Shown: positions 53,370 through 63,091 of the stretch, one piece after another
Layout of the letters: each line of letters opens with the position of its first letter
Position numbering within the stretch: the first letter of the stretch is position 1
Assembly: GCF_006874465.1 (NCBI RefSeq)
Contig: NZ_VIRL01000021.1
Span: 62,001-126,000, forward strand
Direction of reading: 5' to 3'
Origin: Microbispora bryophytorum
GTDB taxonomy: Bacteria > Actinomycetota > Actinomycetes > Streptosporangiales > Streptosporangiaceae
DNA length: 64,000 bases
Made by a program: the position numbers and the translations under genes
The notes under the pieces: model-generated
Seen by the model: only the letters and a program-made list of their open reading frames with translations
What the model was told of the DNA's origin: nothing
The model's database searches: none

Positions 53370-54176
53370 GTGAGCTCTGTAATCACGCTTCTGACTGACT
53401 ACGGGCTGGAGGACGGGTTCGTCGCCGCGTGCCACGGCGTGATCGCGGGCATGGCTCCGCAGGCTCGGATCATCGACGTGGGTCATCTCGTCCCCGCCGG
53501 GGACGTACGGCGCGGCGCGGCCATCCTCGCGCAGACCCTGCCCTACCTCCCGGCCGGCATCCACCTGGCGGTCGTCGATCCCGCCGTGGGCGGCAACCGG
53601 CGCCCGGTCGCCGTGGAGGCGGGGGGACGGGTGTTCCTCGGGCCGGACAACGGCATCCTCTCCTGGGCCGTCCGCGCCGCCGGAGGCGCCGATGCCGCCT
53701 ACGAGATGACGAACAAGGACCTGTTCCTGGCCAGCGTCTCTCCGACCTTCCCGGGACGGGACCTGTTCGCGCCGGTGGCCGCCCACCTGTGCACCGGACG
53801 TGCGGTCGCCGACGTGGGACCGCCGATGCCGGTGGACCGCCTGGTGACCCTGCCCGCGCCGACCTGCCGATTGCGGGACGGCACGGCCGAGGGCGAGGTG
53901 CTGTCGGTGGACCGGCACGGCAACGTCCAGTTGTCGATCACCGCCTCCGACCTGACCGAGCTCGGCGTACGGCTCGGCGACACCCTGGCCGTGTGGCTGG
54001 GGCGCCGCCAGATCTCCGTCCCGTTCCGGGAGACGTTCACCGCCGTGCCGCCCGGCGACCTGGTGGCGTTCACCGACTCCGCCGGCCTGGTCGCGATGGC
54101 GATCAACGCCGGGGACGCCGCCGACCGCCTGGGTCTGCCCCCGGGCGCGCACGTACGGCTGTCGCCCGGGCGCTGA
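53370..54176 (+). CDS. SAM hydroxide adenosyltransferase (SAM hydrolase, DUF62 family)
   Basis: A 268-aa protein. Begins VITLLTDYGLEDGFVAACHG; VVDPAVGGNRRPVAVEA and FLGPDNGILSWAV are the family signatures, and the C-terminal beta-barrel has VLSVDRHGNVQLSI. The family splits S-adenosylmethionine to adenosine and methionine with an activated water. Start is GTG 53370 (TAATGT -10 lies 8 nt upstream) or ATG 53358. It may limit SAM levels. Confidence 0.9.
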   Translation: MSSVITLLTDYGLEDGFVAACHGVIAGMAPQARIIDVGHLVPAGDVRRGAAILAQTLPYLPAGIHLAVVDPAVGGNRRPVAVEAGGRVFLGPDNGILSWAVRAAGGADAAYEMTNKDLFLASVSPTFPGRDLFAPVAAHLCTGRAVADVGPPMPVDRLVTLPAPTCRLRDGTAEGEVLSVDRHGNVQLSITASDLTELGVRLGDTLAVWLGRRQISVPFRETFTAVPPGDLVAFTDSAGLVAMAINAGDAADRLGLPPGAHVRLSPGR

Positions 54177-54187
54177 CCCGGCCGGTT

Positions 54188-55204
54188 CTACTGGGCGTTC
54201 ACCACGTCGCGGGCCTCCGCGAAGTGGCAGGCACTGGGGTGGTCGCTGCCCGGGCGCACCTCGAGCGCGGGCGTCTGCTCGGCGCAGATGTCCTGCGCCT
54301 TCCAGCACCGCGTGCGGAAGTGGCAGCCCGAGGGCGGGTTGGCCGGCGAGGGCGGGTCGCCCTGCAGGATGATCCGCTGGCGGGTCTCCCGCCCCTCGGG
54401 GTCGGGCACCGGCACGGCCGACAGCAGTGCCTGGGTGTACGGATGCGTCGGGCTGTCGTAGATGTCGGCGTCGCTGCCCAGCTCGACGAGCTTGCCGAGG
54501 TACATCACCGCGACCCGGTCGGAGATGTGGCGGACCACCGACAGGTCGTGCGCGATGAAGATGTAGGCGAGGTCGAACTCGTTCTGCAGCCGCTCCAGCA
54601 GGTTCATGACCTGGGCCTGGATCGACACGTCGAGCGCGGAGACCGGCTCGTCGCAGATGATGATCTCAGGCTGGAGCGCCAGACCGCGGGCGATGCCGAT
54701 GCGCTGGCGCTGACCCCCGGAGAACTGGTGCGGGTAGCGGTTGATGTGGTCGGGGTTGAGGCCGACCACTTCGAGCAGTTCCTGGACCCGGCGCCGCCGA
54801 CCGCCCTTCGGCACGACGTCCGAGTGGATCTCGAAAGGCTCCCCCACGATGTCGCCGACGGTCATCCGCGGGTTCAGCGAGGTGTAGGGGTCCTGCATCA
54901 CCATCTGGATGTTGCGGCGCATCCGCTTGAGCTCGCCGCCCTTGGCCGCGGCGATGTCTTTGCCGTTGACGCGGACGGAGCCCGACGTGGGCCGCTCCAG
55001 CGCCATCAGCAGCTTGGCCAGGGTGGACTTGCCGCAGCCCGACTCGCCGACGATGCCGAGCGTCTCACCCCGGTGCAGGTCGAACGAGACCCCGTCGACA
55101 GCCTTGATCGCACCGATCTGCCGCTTGACGACGACGCCCTGGGTGAGCGGGAAGTGCTTGACCAGGTCGCGGACCTCGAGGATCGACTCAGTGTTCGCCG
55201 TCAT
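54188..55204 (-). CDS. oppF: Oligopeptide ABC transporter ATP-binding protein (OppF type)
   Basis: A 338-aa ATPase with Walker [13 protein letters not shown]-loop [14 protein letters not shown], signature [12 protein letters not shown], Walker [13 protein letters not shown], and the C-terminal oligopeptide domain with [15 protein letters not shown], a cysteine set that can hold an Fe-S cluster. ATG 55204 follows GGAGG and overlaps the OppD gene by 17 bp. Last gene of the five-gene importer unit. Confidence 0.95.
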   Translation of the reverse strand: MTANTESILEVRDLVKHFPLTQGVVVKRQIGAIKAVDGVSFDLHRGETLGIVGESGCGKSTLAKLLMALERPTSGSVRVNGKDIAAAKGGELKRMRRNIQMVMQDPYTSLNPRMTVGDIVGEPFEIHSDVVPKGGRRRRVQELLEVVGLNPDHINRYPHQFSGGQRQRIGIARGLALQPEIIICDEPVSALDVSIQAQVMNLLERLQNEFDLAYIFIAHDLSVVRHISDRVAVMYLGKLVELGSDADIYDSPTHPYTQALLSAVPVPDPEGRETRQRIILQGDPPSPANPPSGCHFRTRCWKAQDICAEQTPALEVRPGSDHPSACHFAEARDVVNAQ

Positions 55205-56219
55205 CGATGACCTCCCTCCAGTAGTGGCAGGCGCTGCCGCGGGTGCCACTGATCGTGTACAGCGGGGGCGCGTCGGTCACGCAGTTGTCCCGCCGGTACG
55301 GGCACCGCGGGTGGAAGGCGCAGCCCGTCGGCATCTCCAGCAGGTTGGGTGGCAGGCCTTTGATCGCGTAGAGCTCATGACCCTTGTGGTCCACCCTGGG
55401 GATCGACTCCAGCAGCCCCTTGGAGTAGGGGTGGGCCGGGTTCTTGTACAGGTCGTAGACCGGGGCGTTCTCGACGATCCGCCCGCCGTACATGACCGCG
55501 ATCTTGTCCGCGACGTCGGCGACGACGCCGAGGTCGTGGGTGATCAGGATCAGGCCCATGTTGCTGTCGCGCTGCAGCTCCGCGAGCAGGCCCATGATCT
55601 GGGCCTGGACGGTCACGTCGAGCGCCGTGGTCGGCTCGTCCGCGATCAGGATCTCCGGGTCGAGCGCGATCGCCATGGCGATCATGATGCGCTGTCGCAT
55701 ACCGCCGGAGAACTGGTGCGGGAAGTCGTTGACCCGCTCCTTGGCGGCCGGGATCCTGACCCGGTCCATCAGCTCGATGGCCTTCTTCTTGGCCTCCCCC
55801 CGCGACGTGCCGCGGTGCATGCGGAACATCTCGGCGATCTGCCACCCGACAGGGAAGACCGGGTTCAGCGCGGACAGCGCGTCCTGGAAGACCATGGAGA
55901 TGCCCTCTCCACGGATCTTCCTGCGCTGGTCCTCCGGCAGCTTGAGCAGGTCGACCCCGCGGAAGCGGATCTCGCCTCCGGCGATCTTCCCGGGGGGCAT
56001 GTCGAGGATGCCCATGATGGTCTGGGCGGTGACGCTCTTGCCCGAGCCCGACTCGCCCAGCACCGCGAGCGTCTCGCCTGCGTCCACGCTGTACGTGACG
56101 CCGTTGACGGCCTTGGCCACACCCGCCCGGGTGCGGAACTCGACGTGGAGGTTGTCCACCTCCAGCAGGGCGCCAGCGTGGGAGCCACTGCCCATCTGCT
56201 CGGAAAGCACTTCCGTCAC
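55188..56219 (-). CDS. oppD: Oligopeptide ABC transporter ATP-binding protein (OppD type)
   Basis: A 343-aa ATPase: Walker [13 protein letters not shown]-loop [14 protein letters not shown], signature [12 protein letters not shown], Walker [13 protein letters not shown] and the C-terminal [14 protein letters not shown] cysteine set. Pairs with OppF to drive peptide import. GTG 56219 follows GAGGAGG. It lies 13 bp after OppC and overlaps OppF. Confidence 0.95.
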   Translation of the reverse strand: MTEVLSEQMGSGSHAGALLEVDNLHVEFRTRAGVAKAVNGVTYSVDAGETLAVLGESGSGKSVTAQTIMGILDMPPGKIAGGEIRFRGVDLLKLPEDQRRKIRGEGISMVFQDALSALNPVFPVGWQIAEMFRMHRGTSRGEAKKKAIELMDRVRIPAAKERVNDFPHQFSGGMRQRIMIAMAIALDPEILIADEPTTALDVTVQAQIMGLLAELQRDSNMGLILITHDLGVVADVADKIAVMYGGRIVENAPVYDLYKNPAHPYSKGLLESIPRVDHKGHELYAIKGLPPNLLEMPTGCAFHPRCPYRRDNCVTDAPPLYTISGTRGSACHYWREVIDDGEH

Positions 56220-56232
56220 TCGCTGTGCCTCC

Positions 56233-57180
56233 TCATCGAAGCTTCGGGTCGAGGGCGTCGCGTACGGCTTCGCCGAGCATGACGAAGGTCAGCACGCACA
56301 GGGACAGGAACCCGGCCGGGAAGAACATGGCGTGCGGCGCGGTCCTGATGTACGAGGCGTGGTCGGCGATCGCGATGCCCCAGGAGATGACCGGCGAGCG
56401 CAGGCCGATGCCGAGCAGCGACAGCGTGGCCTCGGCGCCGATGTAGCTGCCGATCGTGATCGTCGAGTACACGAGGATCGGCGCCAGCGAGTTCGGCAGC
56501 AGGTGCTTGAAGATGATCCGGAGCGGGCCGGCTCCCAGTGCCCTGGCGGCCTGCACATAGTCCTGGTGCTTGGCCTGGATGACGGCCGAGCGGGCGATGC
56601 GCATCAGGATCGGCCAGCCCAGCAGGGCGAGCACGATGATGACGACCGCCATGATCGTCGCCTTGCCGGGGTTCGACTGGGCCGGCGCGACGGTGCCGAG
56701 GATGATGATCGCGCCCAGCACGTACGGCAGGCCGAGGAACATCTCGCCGACGCGGGAGATCACCGCGTCGAGCCAGCGCCCGAAGTAGGCCGCGAGCACG
56801 CCCGTCAGGCCGCCGAGGATCACGGTGGCCAGCGTGGCCAGCACACCCACGATGATCGAGGTGCGGGCGCCGTACACGGCGCGGGCGTAGACGTCGCGCC
56901 CCTGAAGGTCGTAACCGAACCAGGCGTCCGCGCTCGGCAGCTCCATGCTCTTGGCGAGCGTCGCGTACTCCGGGTCCTTGTGCGTGAACAGCGACGGGAA
57001 GGCCGCCATCAGCAGGAACACGATCAGCATCACGAGCGAGATCCAGAAGATCTTGCGCCGCTTCAGGATGTCCCAGGTGTCGCTCCAGAGGCCACGCTGG
57101 CCGTTCCGCACCGCGACCGGGCTCGCGGCCGGCTCGTCCGCTCCCTTGATCAGGTCTTGCGTCGCGGTCGGGTCACTCAT
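56233..57180 (-). CDS. oppC: Oligopeptide ABC transporter permease (OppC type)
   Basis: A 315-aa permease with an N-terminal cytoplasmic stretch, TM1 (IFWISLVMLIVFLLMAAFPS), and the binding-protein-dependent transport domain. The EAA-loop region is VQAARALGAGPLRIIFKHLL. About six membrane segments. Overlaps OppB by 8 bp, so they are translated together. Confidence 0.95.
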   Translation of the reverse strand: MSDPTATQDLIKGADEPAASPVAVRNGQRGLWSDTWDILKRRKIFWISLVMLIVFLLMAAFPSLFTHKDPEYATLAKSMELPSADAWFGYDLQGRDVYARAVYGARTSIIVGVLATLATVILGGLTGVLAAYFGRWLDAVISRVGEMFLGLPYVLGAIIILGTVAPAQSNPGKATIMAVVIIVLALLGWPILMRIARSAVIQAKHQDYVQAARALGAGPLRIIFKHLLPNSLAPILVYSTITIGSYIGAEATLSLLGIGLRSPVISWGIAIADHASYIRTAPHAMFFPAGFLSLCVLTFVMLGEAVRDALDPKLR

Positions 57181-58099
57181 AGCGGATCCTCGGGTCGAGC
57201 ACGCCGTAGAGGAGGTCGACGAGCAGGTTGGCGAGCAGGTAGACGAGCACCAGCAGCGTGGCCACCGGGACCACGACCGTGTAGTCCTGGTCCAGAATCG
57301 CCCGCCACAGCAGACCGCCGATGCCGTGGATGTTGAAGATGCCCTCGGTGATGATCGCGCCGGACATCAGCGAGCCCACCTCGGTGCCGAGGAACGTCAG
57401 CACGGGGATGAGCGAGTTGCGCAGCAGGTGGATCGCGACCACCCGGCGGTTGCTCAGTCCCTTGGCGACGGCGGTGCGGACGTAGTCGGACCGCAGGTTC
57501 TCGACGATGCTCGTGCGCGTCAGCCTCGCGGTGAACGCCATGTTGAGGCTGGCCAGCACCAGCGCCGGGACGATCAGCTCGGGCACCGTCGCCTCGTCCG
57601 TCACCGTCGGGGTGATGATGCCGAGCTGCACGCCGAGCAGCCACTGCAGCAGGTAGCCCGTGACGAAGATGGGCAGCGACAGCAGGAACAGCGTGGAGAT
57701 CGTCACCACGTTGTCGATGAAGCCGCCGCGCTTGAGGCCCGACAGCACGCCGGCGCCGATTCCGATGACCGCCTCGAAAATCACCGCCATCAGCGCGAGC
57801 CTGATGGTGATGGGCCAGGCGTCGCCGAGCAGGCTCGCCACCGACACGCTGTTGAAGTCGACGCCGAGGTTGCCCGTGACCAGGTTCTTCAGGAAGTTCC
57901 CGTACTGCACGAGGAGCGGCTGGTCCAGGCCGAACTGCTCGCGCATGGCCGTGACGTAGGCGTCGGGACAGGGACGCTGACCGCATCTCCCGGCGAACGG
58001 GTCACCCGGGAGCTGCCAGACCATGTAGTTGATGATGAAAGTCGTGCCCAGCACGACAGGCACGAGTTGCAGCAGGCGCCGGATCGCGTATCGGCCCAT
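57173..58099 (-). CDS. oppB: Oligopeptide ABC transporter permease (OppB type)
   Basis: A 308-aa permease: MGRYAIRRLLQLVPVVLGTT is the standard OppB start, REQFGLDQPLLVQYGNFLKN the external domain, and VRTAVAKGLSNRRVVAIHLL the EAA loop. Has a Cys pair in the external loop (GRCGQRPCPD). ATG 58099 is chosen because GGAGG lies 5 nt before it; the GTG at 58105 would overlap that site. Confidence 0.95.
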   Translation of the reverse strand: MGRYAIRRLLQLVPVVLGTTFIINYMVWQLPGDPFAGRCGQRPCPDAYVTAMREQFGLDQPLLVQYGNFLKNLVTGNLGVDFNSVSVASLLGDAWPITIRLALMAVIFEAVIGIGAGVLSGLKRGGFIDNVVTISTLFLLSLPIFVTGYLLQWLLGVQLGIITPTVTDEATVPELIVPALVLASLNMAFTARLTRTSIVENLRSDYVRTAVAKGLSNRRVVAIHLLRNSLIPVLTFLGTEVGSLMSGAIITEGIFNIHGIGGLLWRAILDQDYTVVVPVATLLVLVYLLANLLVDLLYGVLDPRIRYE

Positions 58100-58180
58100 G
58101 CGCACCTCCGATCTGACGCTAAAGGTCGTACACGCGCCCCCCGCGGGTCAACACGGGGGAACGCAGATGAACAGCCCACA

Positions 58181-58207
58181 AGGCCGGTCCCGGTGGGGAA
58201 CCGGCCT
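58181..58207 (-). terminator. Hairpin between substrate-binding protein and permease genes
   Basis: AGGCCGGT pairs with ACCGGCCT (58200-58207) around a GC-rich loop, 26 bp past the oppA stop. It probably stops part of the transcripts, so that binding protein exceeds membrane components. Confidence 0.65.
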
Positions 58208-58232
58208 CGGGCGAATCACGTACGAGCTGTCC

Positions 58233-59927
58233 CTACGCTTCCTTGATCGCGATCGACAGCGGGTCGAGCTCGCCGAAGGGAGTGACCTTGACACCGGTCA
58301 CCCACTTGGAGGTGCCGGCCTGCAGGCCGTACGACCACAGCGGAATCGCGGGCATGTCCTGCTGCAGCATAGCCTCGGCCTCCTGGTAGAGGGCGTTGGA
58401 CTGCGCCGGGTCGGTCGCGGTGTCGGCCTCGTGCAGCTTCGCGTCGAGCGCCTTGTTGCTGTAGAGACCGTCGTTGGAGGACGCGCCGGTCTTATACAGG
58501 GGGTTCATGAAGTTCTCGATGTGCGGGTAGTCCATCTGCCAGCCGGTGCGGAACGCGCCCTTGATCTTGTGCTGGGTGATGGTGTCACGCAGCTCGGCGA
58601 AGGTGGGCATGTCCTTGTGCACGAACTTCACGCCGGCGTCGGCGCCGAAGGCCTGGTTGATGCTGTTGACCGTGGCCTCGATCCACTCCTTGTGAGTGCC
58701 GTCGGCGTTCGACCAGATCGGGAACTCGGCCGGCGGGGTGTAGCCCGCGGCCTTGGCCTTGGCGAGGTACTCCTTGGCCTTGGCGGGGTCGTAGGTGCAC
58801 AGCTCGCCGCAGGCGCCGTCCTTGAAGCCCTCGACGATCGGGGAGACCCAGCCGTTGATCGGGGAACGACCCTTGTTGAAGATCTTGTCAGTGATCGTCT
58901 GCCGGTCGATCGCCATCGACACGGCCTTGCGGAAGTCGGCGTTGCCGCCGAACTCCTTGTCGTACAGCGGGAAGGTGACCGTCTGGATGACGCCCTGCTG
59001 GCCGTCGATGGCCCGGTCGCCGAGGTCGGTCTTCCACTTGTCGCCGGCGAGGGCCGACGGCGGGATCAGCTCGGTGAAGTCGAGGTTGTTGGAGACCAGG
59101 TCCGCGTAGGCCGCGTTGTCGTCCTTGTACATCTTGTAGACGATCTTCTTGACCTTGGGCTTCTCCGGCCCGGCGTAGTCGGGGTTGGCCTCGACGATGA
59201 TCTGCGAGTTGTGGTCCCACTGCACGAACTTGAAGGGGCCGTTCGTGACCGGCTTCTGCGCGAAGCCCTTCGGGTCCTTGAAGAACGCGTCAGGAAGCGC
59301 CGAGAAGGTCGAATACCCCAGCTTGGTGCGGAACACGGCGATGGGGTTGTTCAGGGTGACCTTGAAGGTCAGGTCGTCGACGACCTCGAGACCGGACAGC
59401 TTGTCGGTCTCGGGCTTGGGGGCCTCCTTCGGCCCGTCGGGGCCGTCGGGGTCCTCGGTGTTGACCTTGTCGAAGCCCTTGATGTCGGCGAACCACGACG
59501 AGCCGAGCTGCGCGTTCGGCGAGTACGCGGTGTAGTTCCAGGCGTCGACGTAGTTCTTCGCGGTGACCGGCGTGCCGTCGGTCCACTTCAGGCCGGACTT
59601 GAGCTTGATCGTCCACACCTTGTTGTCGGTGGTCTCGATCGACTCGGCCTGGTCGAGCTCGGGAGCAGCGGTGTCCGAGTTGTATTTGACGAGCTTGCTG
59701 TACACGAAGTCGTTGATCGTGCCGCCGCAGGTCTCGTTGATGTTTCCGGGGACGAAACCCGTCTGCGGCTCACAACCACGAATGAACACGGTTCCGGTCG
59801 CGGCCCGGGGGTTGTCCCCGCCTCCGCTACTGGAACCGCCACCCCCGCCGCCCCCGCCGCACGCGGCGACGCCGAGCGCAAGCAGCGCGGTGCCGGTGGC
59901 GATCTTCGCGCCCTTAGTCACGCGCAT
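58233..59927 (-). CDS. oppA: Peptide ABC transporter substrate-binding lipoprotein
   Basis: A 564-aa family 5 solute-binding protein. Lipoprotein signal with lipobox LGVAAC followed by a Gly/Ser linker; body blocks are LKSGLKWTDGTPVTAKNYVD, WDHNSQIIVEANPDY and DFRKAVSMAIDRQTI. It captures peptides outside the membrane for OppBCDF. It is first in the unit, 133 bp upstream of oppB, and a hairpin lies in between. The upstream gap has its promoter. Confidence 0.95.
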   Translation of the reverse strand: MRVTKGAKIATGTALLALGVAACGGGGGGGGSSSGGGDNPRAATGTVFIRGCEPQTGFVPGNINETCGGTINDFVYSKLVKYNSDTAAPELDQAESIETTDNKVWTIKLKSGLKWTDGTPVTAKNYVDAWNYTAYSPNAQLGSSWFADIKGFDKVNTEDPDGPDGPKEAPKPETDKLSGLEVVDDLTFKVTLNNPIAVFRTKLGYSTFSALPDAFFKDPKGFAQKPVTNGPFKFVQWDHNSQIIVEANPDYAGPEKPKVKKIVYKMYKDDNAAYADLVSNNLDFTELIPPSALAGDKWKTDLGDRAIDGQQGVIQTVTFPLYDKEFGGNADFRKAVSMAIDRQTITDKIFNKGRSPINGWVSPIVEGFKDGACGELCTYDPAKAKEYLAKAKAAGYTPPAEFPIWSNADGTHKEWIEATVNSINQAFGADAGVKFVHKDMPTFAELRDTITQHKIKGAFRTGWQMDYPHIENFMNPLYKTGASSNDGLYSNKALDAKLHEADTATDPAQSNALYQEAEAMLQQDMPAIPLWSYGLQAGTSKWVTGVKVTPFGELDPLSIAIKEA

Positions 59928-60310
59928 AGTGGATTGGTCCTCCCTCTAAGGATGGGCGTTCACGCTGGTAAGAACCCGGTTTGCCGGGCATCGTCAAACC
60001 AGCTGACGTCCTGCCAGTCGTCCGGAGCATCCCTCACCGGACGCACCAGACGAGTCTCCGGCACGTTGCAGTTCGGTCACACGTGCGTCAGTCGGGCGTC
60101 ACACGCACAAATCCTGTGAGCCCAACCTTAAATGCCCTGCACGGCATCAAACTCCTCTTTGCAGTACATATACCCACAGACGGCCGGTCCTTGGATCGAA
60201 GGCCGAGGCGACACCCGCGCCCCTGGTCCCCGGATCAGGATGTCCTGGGCTACCTTTGACCAGTCGCAGCCACGTCCGGTGCGACAGCCGTCCCATCGAC
60301 CTCCATCCAA
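59928..60310. other. Spacer between the opp and Wzm/Wzt loci
   Basis: No gene supported. It must hold the oppA promoter on the minus strand; TAAGGT (60130-60125) is one candidate -10. TGCC-CTGCAC-GGCA (60133-60146) is a small dyad next to it. Confidence 0.4.
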
Positions 60311-60316
60311 TAGAGT
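60311..60316 (+). promoter_or_regulatory. -10 element of the leaderless wzm promoter
   Basis: TAGAGT ends 7 nt before ATG 60324, with no ribosome-binding site. Confidence 0.5.
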
Positions 60317-60323
60317 CCATGCC

Positions 60324-61229
60324 ATGAGCCAGCCGGAATCCGCGCTCGCGGAGGCCCAGGGTGGCGGCCGAGCCCCGGAGTCGCTGGCCGCGCTCGCCGA
60401 GCGTCACGGACTACGACGCGCCATCGCACGCCCCAGCATGCCCGCCTACCTGCGCCAACTGTGGGACCGGCGGCACTTCATCCTCACGTACGCCACCTCG
60501 CGCAACGTCTCCAAGTATTCGGAGTCGATGCTCGGCCAGCTCTGGCAGGTGCTGACCCCGCTGCTCAACGCCGCGGTGTACTGGCTGATGTTCGGCGTCA
60601 TCCTCGGGCAGAGCAAGCAGATCGACAACTACCCGGCGTTCCTCATCACCGGGGTCATGGTATTCACCTTCACCCAGCGCACGGTGATCAGCGGGGCGAA
60701 GTCCATCTCGTCGAACCTGTCCCTCATCCGGGCGCTCCACTTCCCCCGGGCCGCCCTCCCCCTGGCGTACACCATCCAGGAGCTCCAGCAGCTCGGCTAC
60801 TCCATGGCCGTGCTCGTCCTCCTCGTGCTCGTCACCGGAGAGCCGGTGAGCTGGCTCTGGCTGCTGATCCCGGTCGTGCTGCTCATGCAGCTCGTCTTCA
60901 ACATCGGGACCGGCATGTTCATGGCCCGCCTCGGCGCGTTCATGCGGGACATGAACCAGCTGCTGCCGTTCATCACCCGCACCTGGCTGTACGCCTCCGG
61001 TGTCTTCTACGCGATCGACGACCGCACCAAGGACCTGCCGGACATCCTCAGGTGGGTGCTGGAGTTCAACCCGGCCGCCGCCTACATCGAGTTCATGCGC
61101 GACCTGCTGATCTACCAACGGTTCCCCGAACGCTGGGCGTGGGTTACCTGTCTATTCTGGGCAGTGTTCGCACTGATCGTCGGCTTCTGGTACTTCTGGC
61201 GGGCCGAGGAGAGGTACGGCCGTGGCTGA
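60324..61229 (+). CDS. ABC-2 polysaccharide export permease (Wzm/TagG-like)
   Basis: A 301-aa permease with an N-terminal amphipathic stretch and six membrane segments. RNVSKYSESMLGQLWQVLTP is the family entry motif, PLLNAAVYWLMFGVIL TM1, and [10 protein letters not shown] the conserved end. Works with the ATPase that follows (8-bp overlap) to move undecaprenyl-linked glycans across the membrane; in mycobacteria the related pair exports galactan. The glycan here is not known. Confidence 0.92.
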   Translation: MSQPESALAEAQGGGRAPESLAALAERHGLRRAIARPSMPAYLRQLWDRRHFILTYATSRNVSKYSESMLGQLWQVLTPLLNAAVYWLMFGVILGQSKQIDNYPAFLITGVMVFTFTQRTVISGAKSISSNLSLIRALHFPRAALPLAYTIQELQQLGYSMAVLVLLVLVTGEPVSWLWLLIPVVLLMQLVFNIGTGMFMARLGAFMRDMNQLLPFITRTWLYASGVFYAIDDRTKDLPDILRWVLEFNPAAAYIEFMRDLLIYQRFPERWAWVTCLFWAVFALIVGFWYFWRAEERYGRG

Positions 61230-62043
61230 GCCGACCAAGGAGCTGTCGCAGGTGGCACCCCAAATCCCACAGACGCAGAACCCGCAGAATCCCAAGGCCG
61301 GAAGCCCGACCGTCATCGTCGACGGCCTCCACATCATCTACAAGGTGTACGGCTCGTCCGGCGACTCCGAGAAGGGCAACGCGGCCAGCGCGCTGATGCG
61401 GATCCTGCGGCGGCAGGGCCGGCCGCAGATGAAGGAGGTCCACGCCGTCAAGGGCGTGAGTTTCGTCGCCCACCACGGCGACGCCATCGGCATCATCGGC
61501 CGCAACGGCTCGGGCAAGTCGACGCTGCTGCGCGCGATCGCCGGTCTCCTGCCTCCGCACAAGGGCGCCGTCTACACGAACGGGCAGCCGTCGCTCCTCG
61601 GCGTCAACGCGGCCCTCATGAAGGAACTGACGGGCGAGCGCAACATCATCCTCGGCTGCTACGCGATGGGCATGACGCCGGGCGAGGTACGCGAGAAGTA
61701 CGACGAGATCGTGGACTTCTCCGGCATCGGCGACTTCGTCCAGTTCCCCATGTCGACGTACTCGTCCGGCATGGGCGCCCGGCTGCGTTTCGCCATCTCC
61801 TCCGCCAAGACGCACGACGTGCTGCTCATCGACGAGGCCCTCGCCACCGGTGACCGCGATTTCAAGCGGAAGAGCCAGCAGCGCATCAAGCAGATGCGCG
61901 ACGCCGCCGGAACGGTCTTCCTGGTCGCCCACAACCTCGACGTGATCGAGGAGACGTGCAACCGGGTGATCTGGTTGCACAAGGGAAAGATCAGAATGGA
62001 AGGCGACCCCCAGGAGGTCCTGGAGGCGTACAACAAGGCCTGA
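61222..62043 (+). CDS. ABC-2 polysaccharide export ATPase (Wzt/TagH-like)
   Basis: A 273-aa ATPase: Walker [14 protein letters not shown], the Wzt-type signature [18 protein letters not shown], Walker [14 protein letters not shown]-loop LVAHNLDVI. The N-terminal about 35 residues are Pro/Gln/Asn-rich. There is no C-terminal glycan-binding domain, so no glycan-cap check is expected. GTG 61222 overlaps the permease end by 8 bp. Confidence 0.93.
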   Translation: MAEPTKELSQVAPQIPQTQNPQNPKAGSPTVIVDGLHIIYKVYGSSGDSEKGNAASALMRILRRQGRPQMKEVHAVKGVSFVAHHGDAIGIIGRNGSGKSTLLRAIAGLLPPHKGAVYTNGQPSLLGVNAALMKELTGERNIILGCYAMGMTPGEVREKYDEIVDFSGIGDFVQFPMSTYSSGMGARLRFAISSAKTHDVLLIDEALATGDRDFKRKSQQRIKQMRDAAGTVFLVAHNLDVIEETCNRVIWLHKGKIRMEGDPQEVLEAYNKA

Positions 62044-62062
62044 GAGAAACGGAGGGGTGACC

Positions 62063-62599
62063 GTGCCGACCCCGCCACCGATCCCGTACGACCATCTGCC
62101 CGAGGTGCCCGCGCTGACCGTCGAGAGCGACGACGTACGCGACGGCGAGCGGCTACCCGAGGCCCACGTGTTCAACGACTGGGGCATGAGCGGGCAGAAC
62201 ATCTCCCCTCATCTGCGCTGGTCGGGTGCCCCCGAGGGCACCAAGAGCTTCGCCGTCACCTGCTTCGACCCCGACGCGCCCACGGGCAGCGGCTTCTGGC
62301 ACTGGGTGCTGTACGACATCCCGGCCACCGTCACCGAGCTGCCGGCAGGCGCGGGCAACGGCCCCGACTTCAAGGGGCTGCCGGAGGGCGCGAAGCACGC
62401 GCGCAACGACTTCAGCACCAAGGAGTACGGTGGGGCGGCGCCGCCCCCCGGACACCCGCACCGCTACCTGTTCGCCGTGCACGCCCTGAGTGTGGAGTCC
62501 CTGGGCGTGGACACCGGCACGCCGCCGGCCGTCGTCGGCTTCAACGTCACCGCCAACACGGTCGCCCGCGGCTTTATCGCACCTGTGTACGAAACCTGA
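62063..62599 (+). CDS. YbhB/YbcL-type PEBP protein (Raf-kinase-inhibitor-like)
   Basis: A 178-aa phosphatidylethanolamine-binding-like protein with the family motifs [19 protein letters not shown] and [14 protein letters not shown]. No signal peptide. Bacterial members have no settled function; some bind phosphate-like ligands. GTG 62063 is placed with GGAGGGG upstream; GTG 62057 is also in frame. It is 19 bp after the Wzt gene and probably in the same message. Confidence 0.92.
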   Translation: MPTPPPIPYDHLPEVPALTVESDDVRDGERLPEAHVFNDWGMSGQNISPHLRWSGAPEGTKSFAVTCFDPDAPTGSGFWHWVLYDIPATVTELPAGAGNGPDFKGLPEGAKHARNDFSTKEYGGAAPPPGHPHRYLFAVHALSVESLGVDTGTPPAVVGFNVTANTVARGFIAPVYET

Positions 62600-62659
62600 T
62601 GCGAGAGGGCTGCCTGTTCCACTATGATTCGAACGGAGATTCGACATAGGGGAGGGCAG

Positions 62660-62839
62660 ATGAGCGACCTGGCGACGGCGATCGACAACCTGGCCACCGA
62701 AGATCCCTCGGAGCTTCCCGTCGGGCTGATCGCCGAGCAGCTCATCGAGCTGCACTGGCAGATGGCCCGCCTGCAGGCCCAGATCGCCAGGCGCACCCAC
62801 CTGCGCGCCCGGTTCGACTCGCCGGCCTCGCCCAACTGA
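62660..62839 (+). CDS. Small helical protein, 59 aa
   Basis: Reads SDLATAIDNLATEDPSELPV, then GLIAEQLIELHWQMARLQAQ, a predicted coiled helix, and ends with a disordered tail. The helical part resembles the N-terminal end of DUF222-HNH proteins, so it may be a truncated relative or an independent small protein. ATG 62660 follows GGAGGG, and TATGAT (62622-62627) may be its -10. Confidence 0.55.
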   Translation: MSDLATAIDNLATEDPSELPVGLIAEQLIELHWQMARLQAQIARRTHLRARFDSPASPN

Positions 62840-62962
62840 GGGCCGGTCGAGCCCTGCCGCATGCGACCGGGCACCGGCCGCCCCGGTACCGCCCCGGTAC
62901 CGATCCGGTGCCGATCCGCTGCGCGCACGCTCTGCGACGCACACCTTCTGTGCGACGCCGGA

Positions 62963-62991
62963 CGGCCGGCGCCCCTCGGGGGCGCCGGCCG
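62963..62991. terminator. Hairpin terminator
   Basis: Perfect 13-bp arms CGGCCGGCGCCCC and GGGGCGCCGGCCG around TCG. The stretch before it (62870-62930) holds repeats of CCCCGGTACCG. It lies between two convergent genes. Confidence 0.8.
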
Positions 62992-63091
62992 CTTCTCGTC
63001 ATCGACGTCTTTCCGATGGTCCTGCCGTACCCGTGACCTCGATGCCGCTCGGCGAGTCGTCGCAACGACGACCGAGGCCCTCAGGCGTGGC

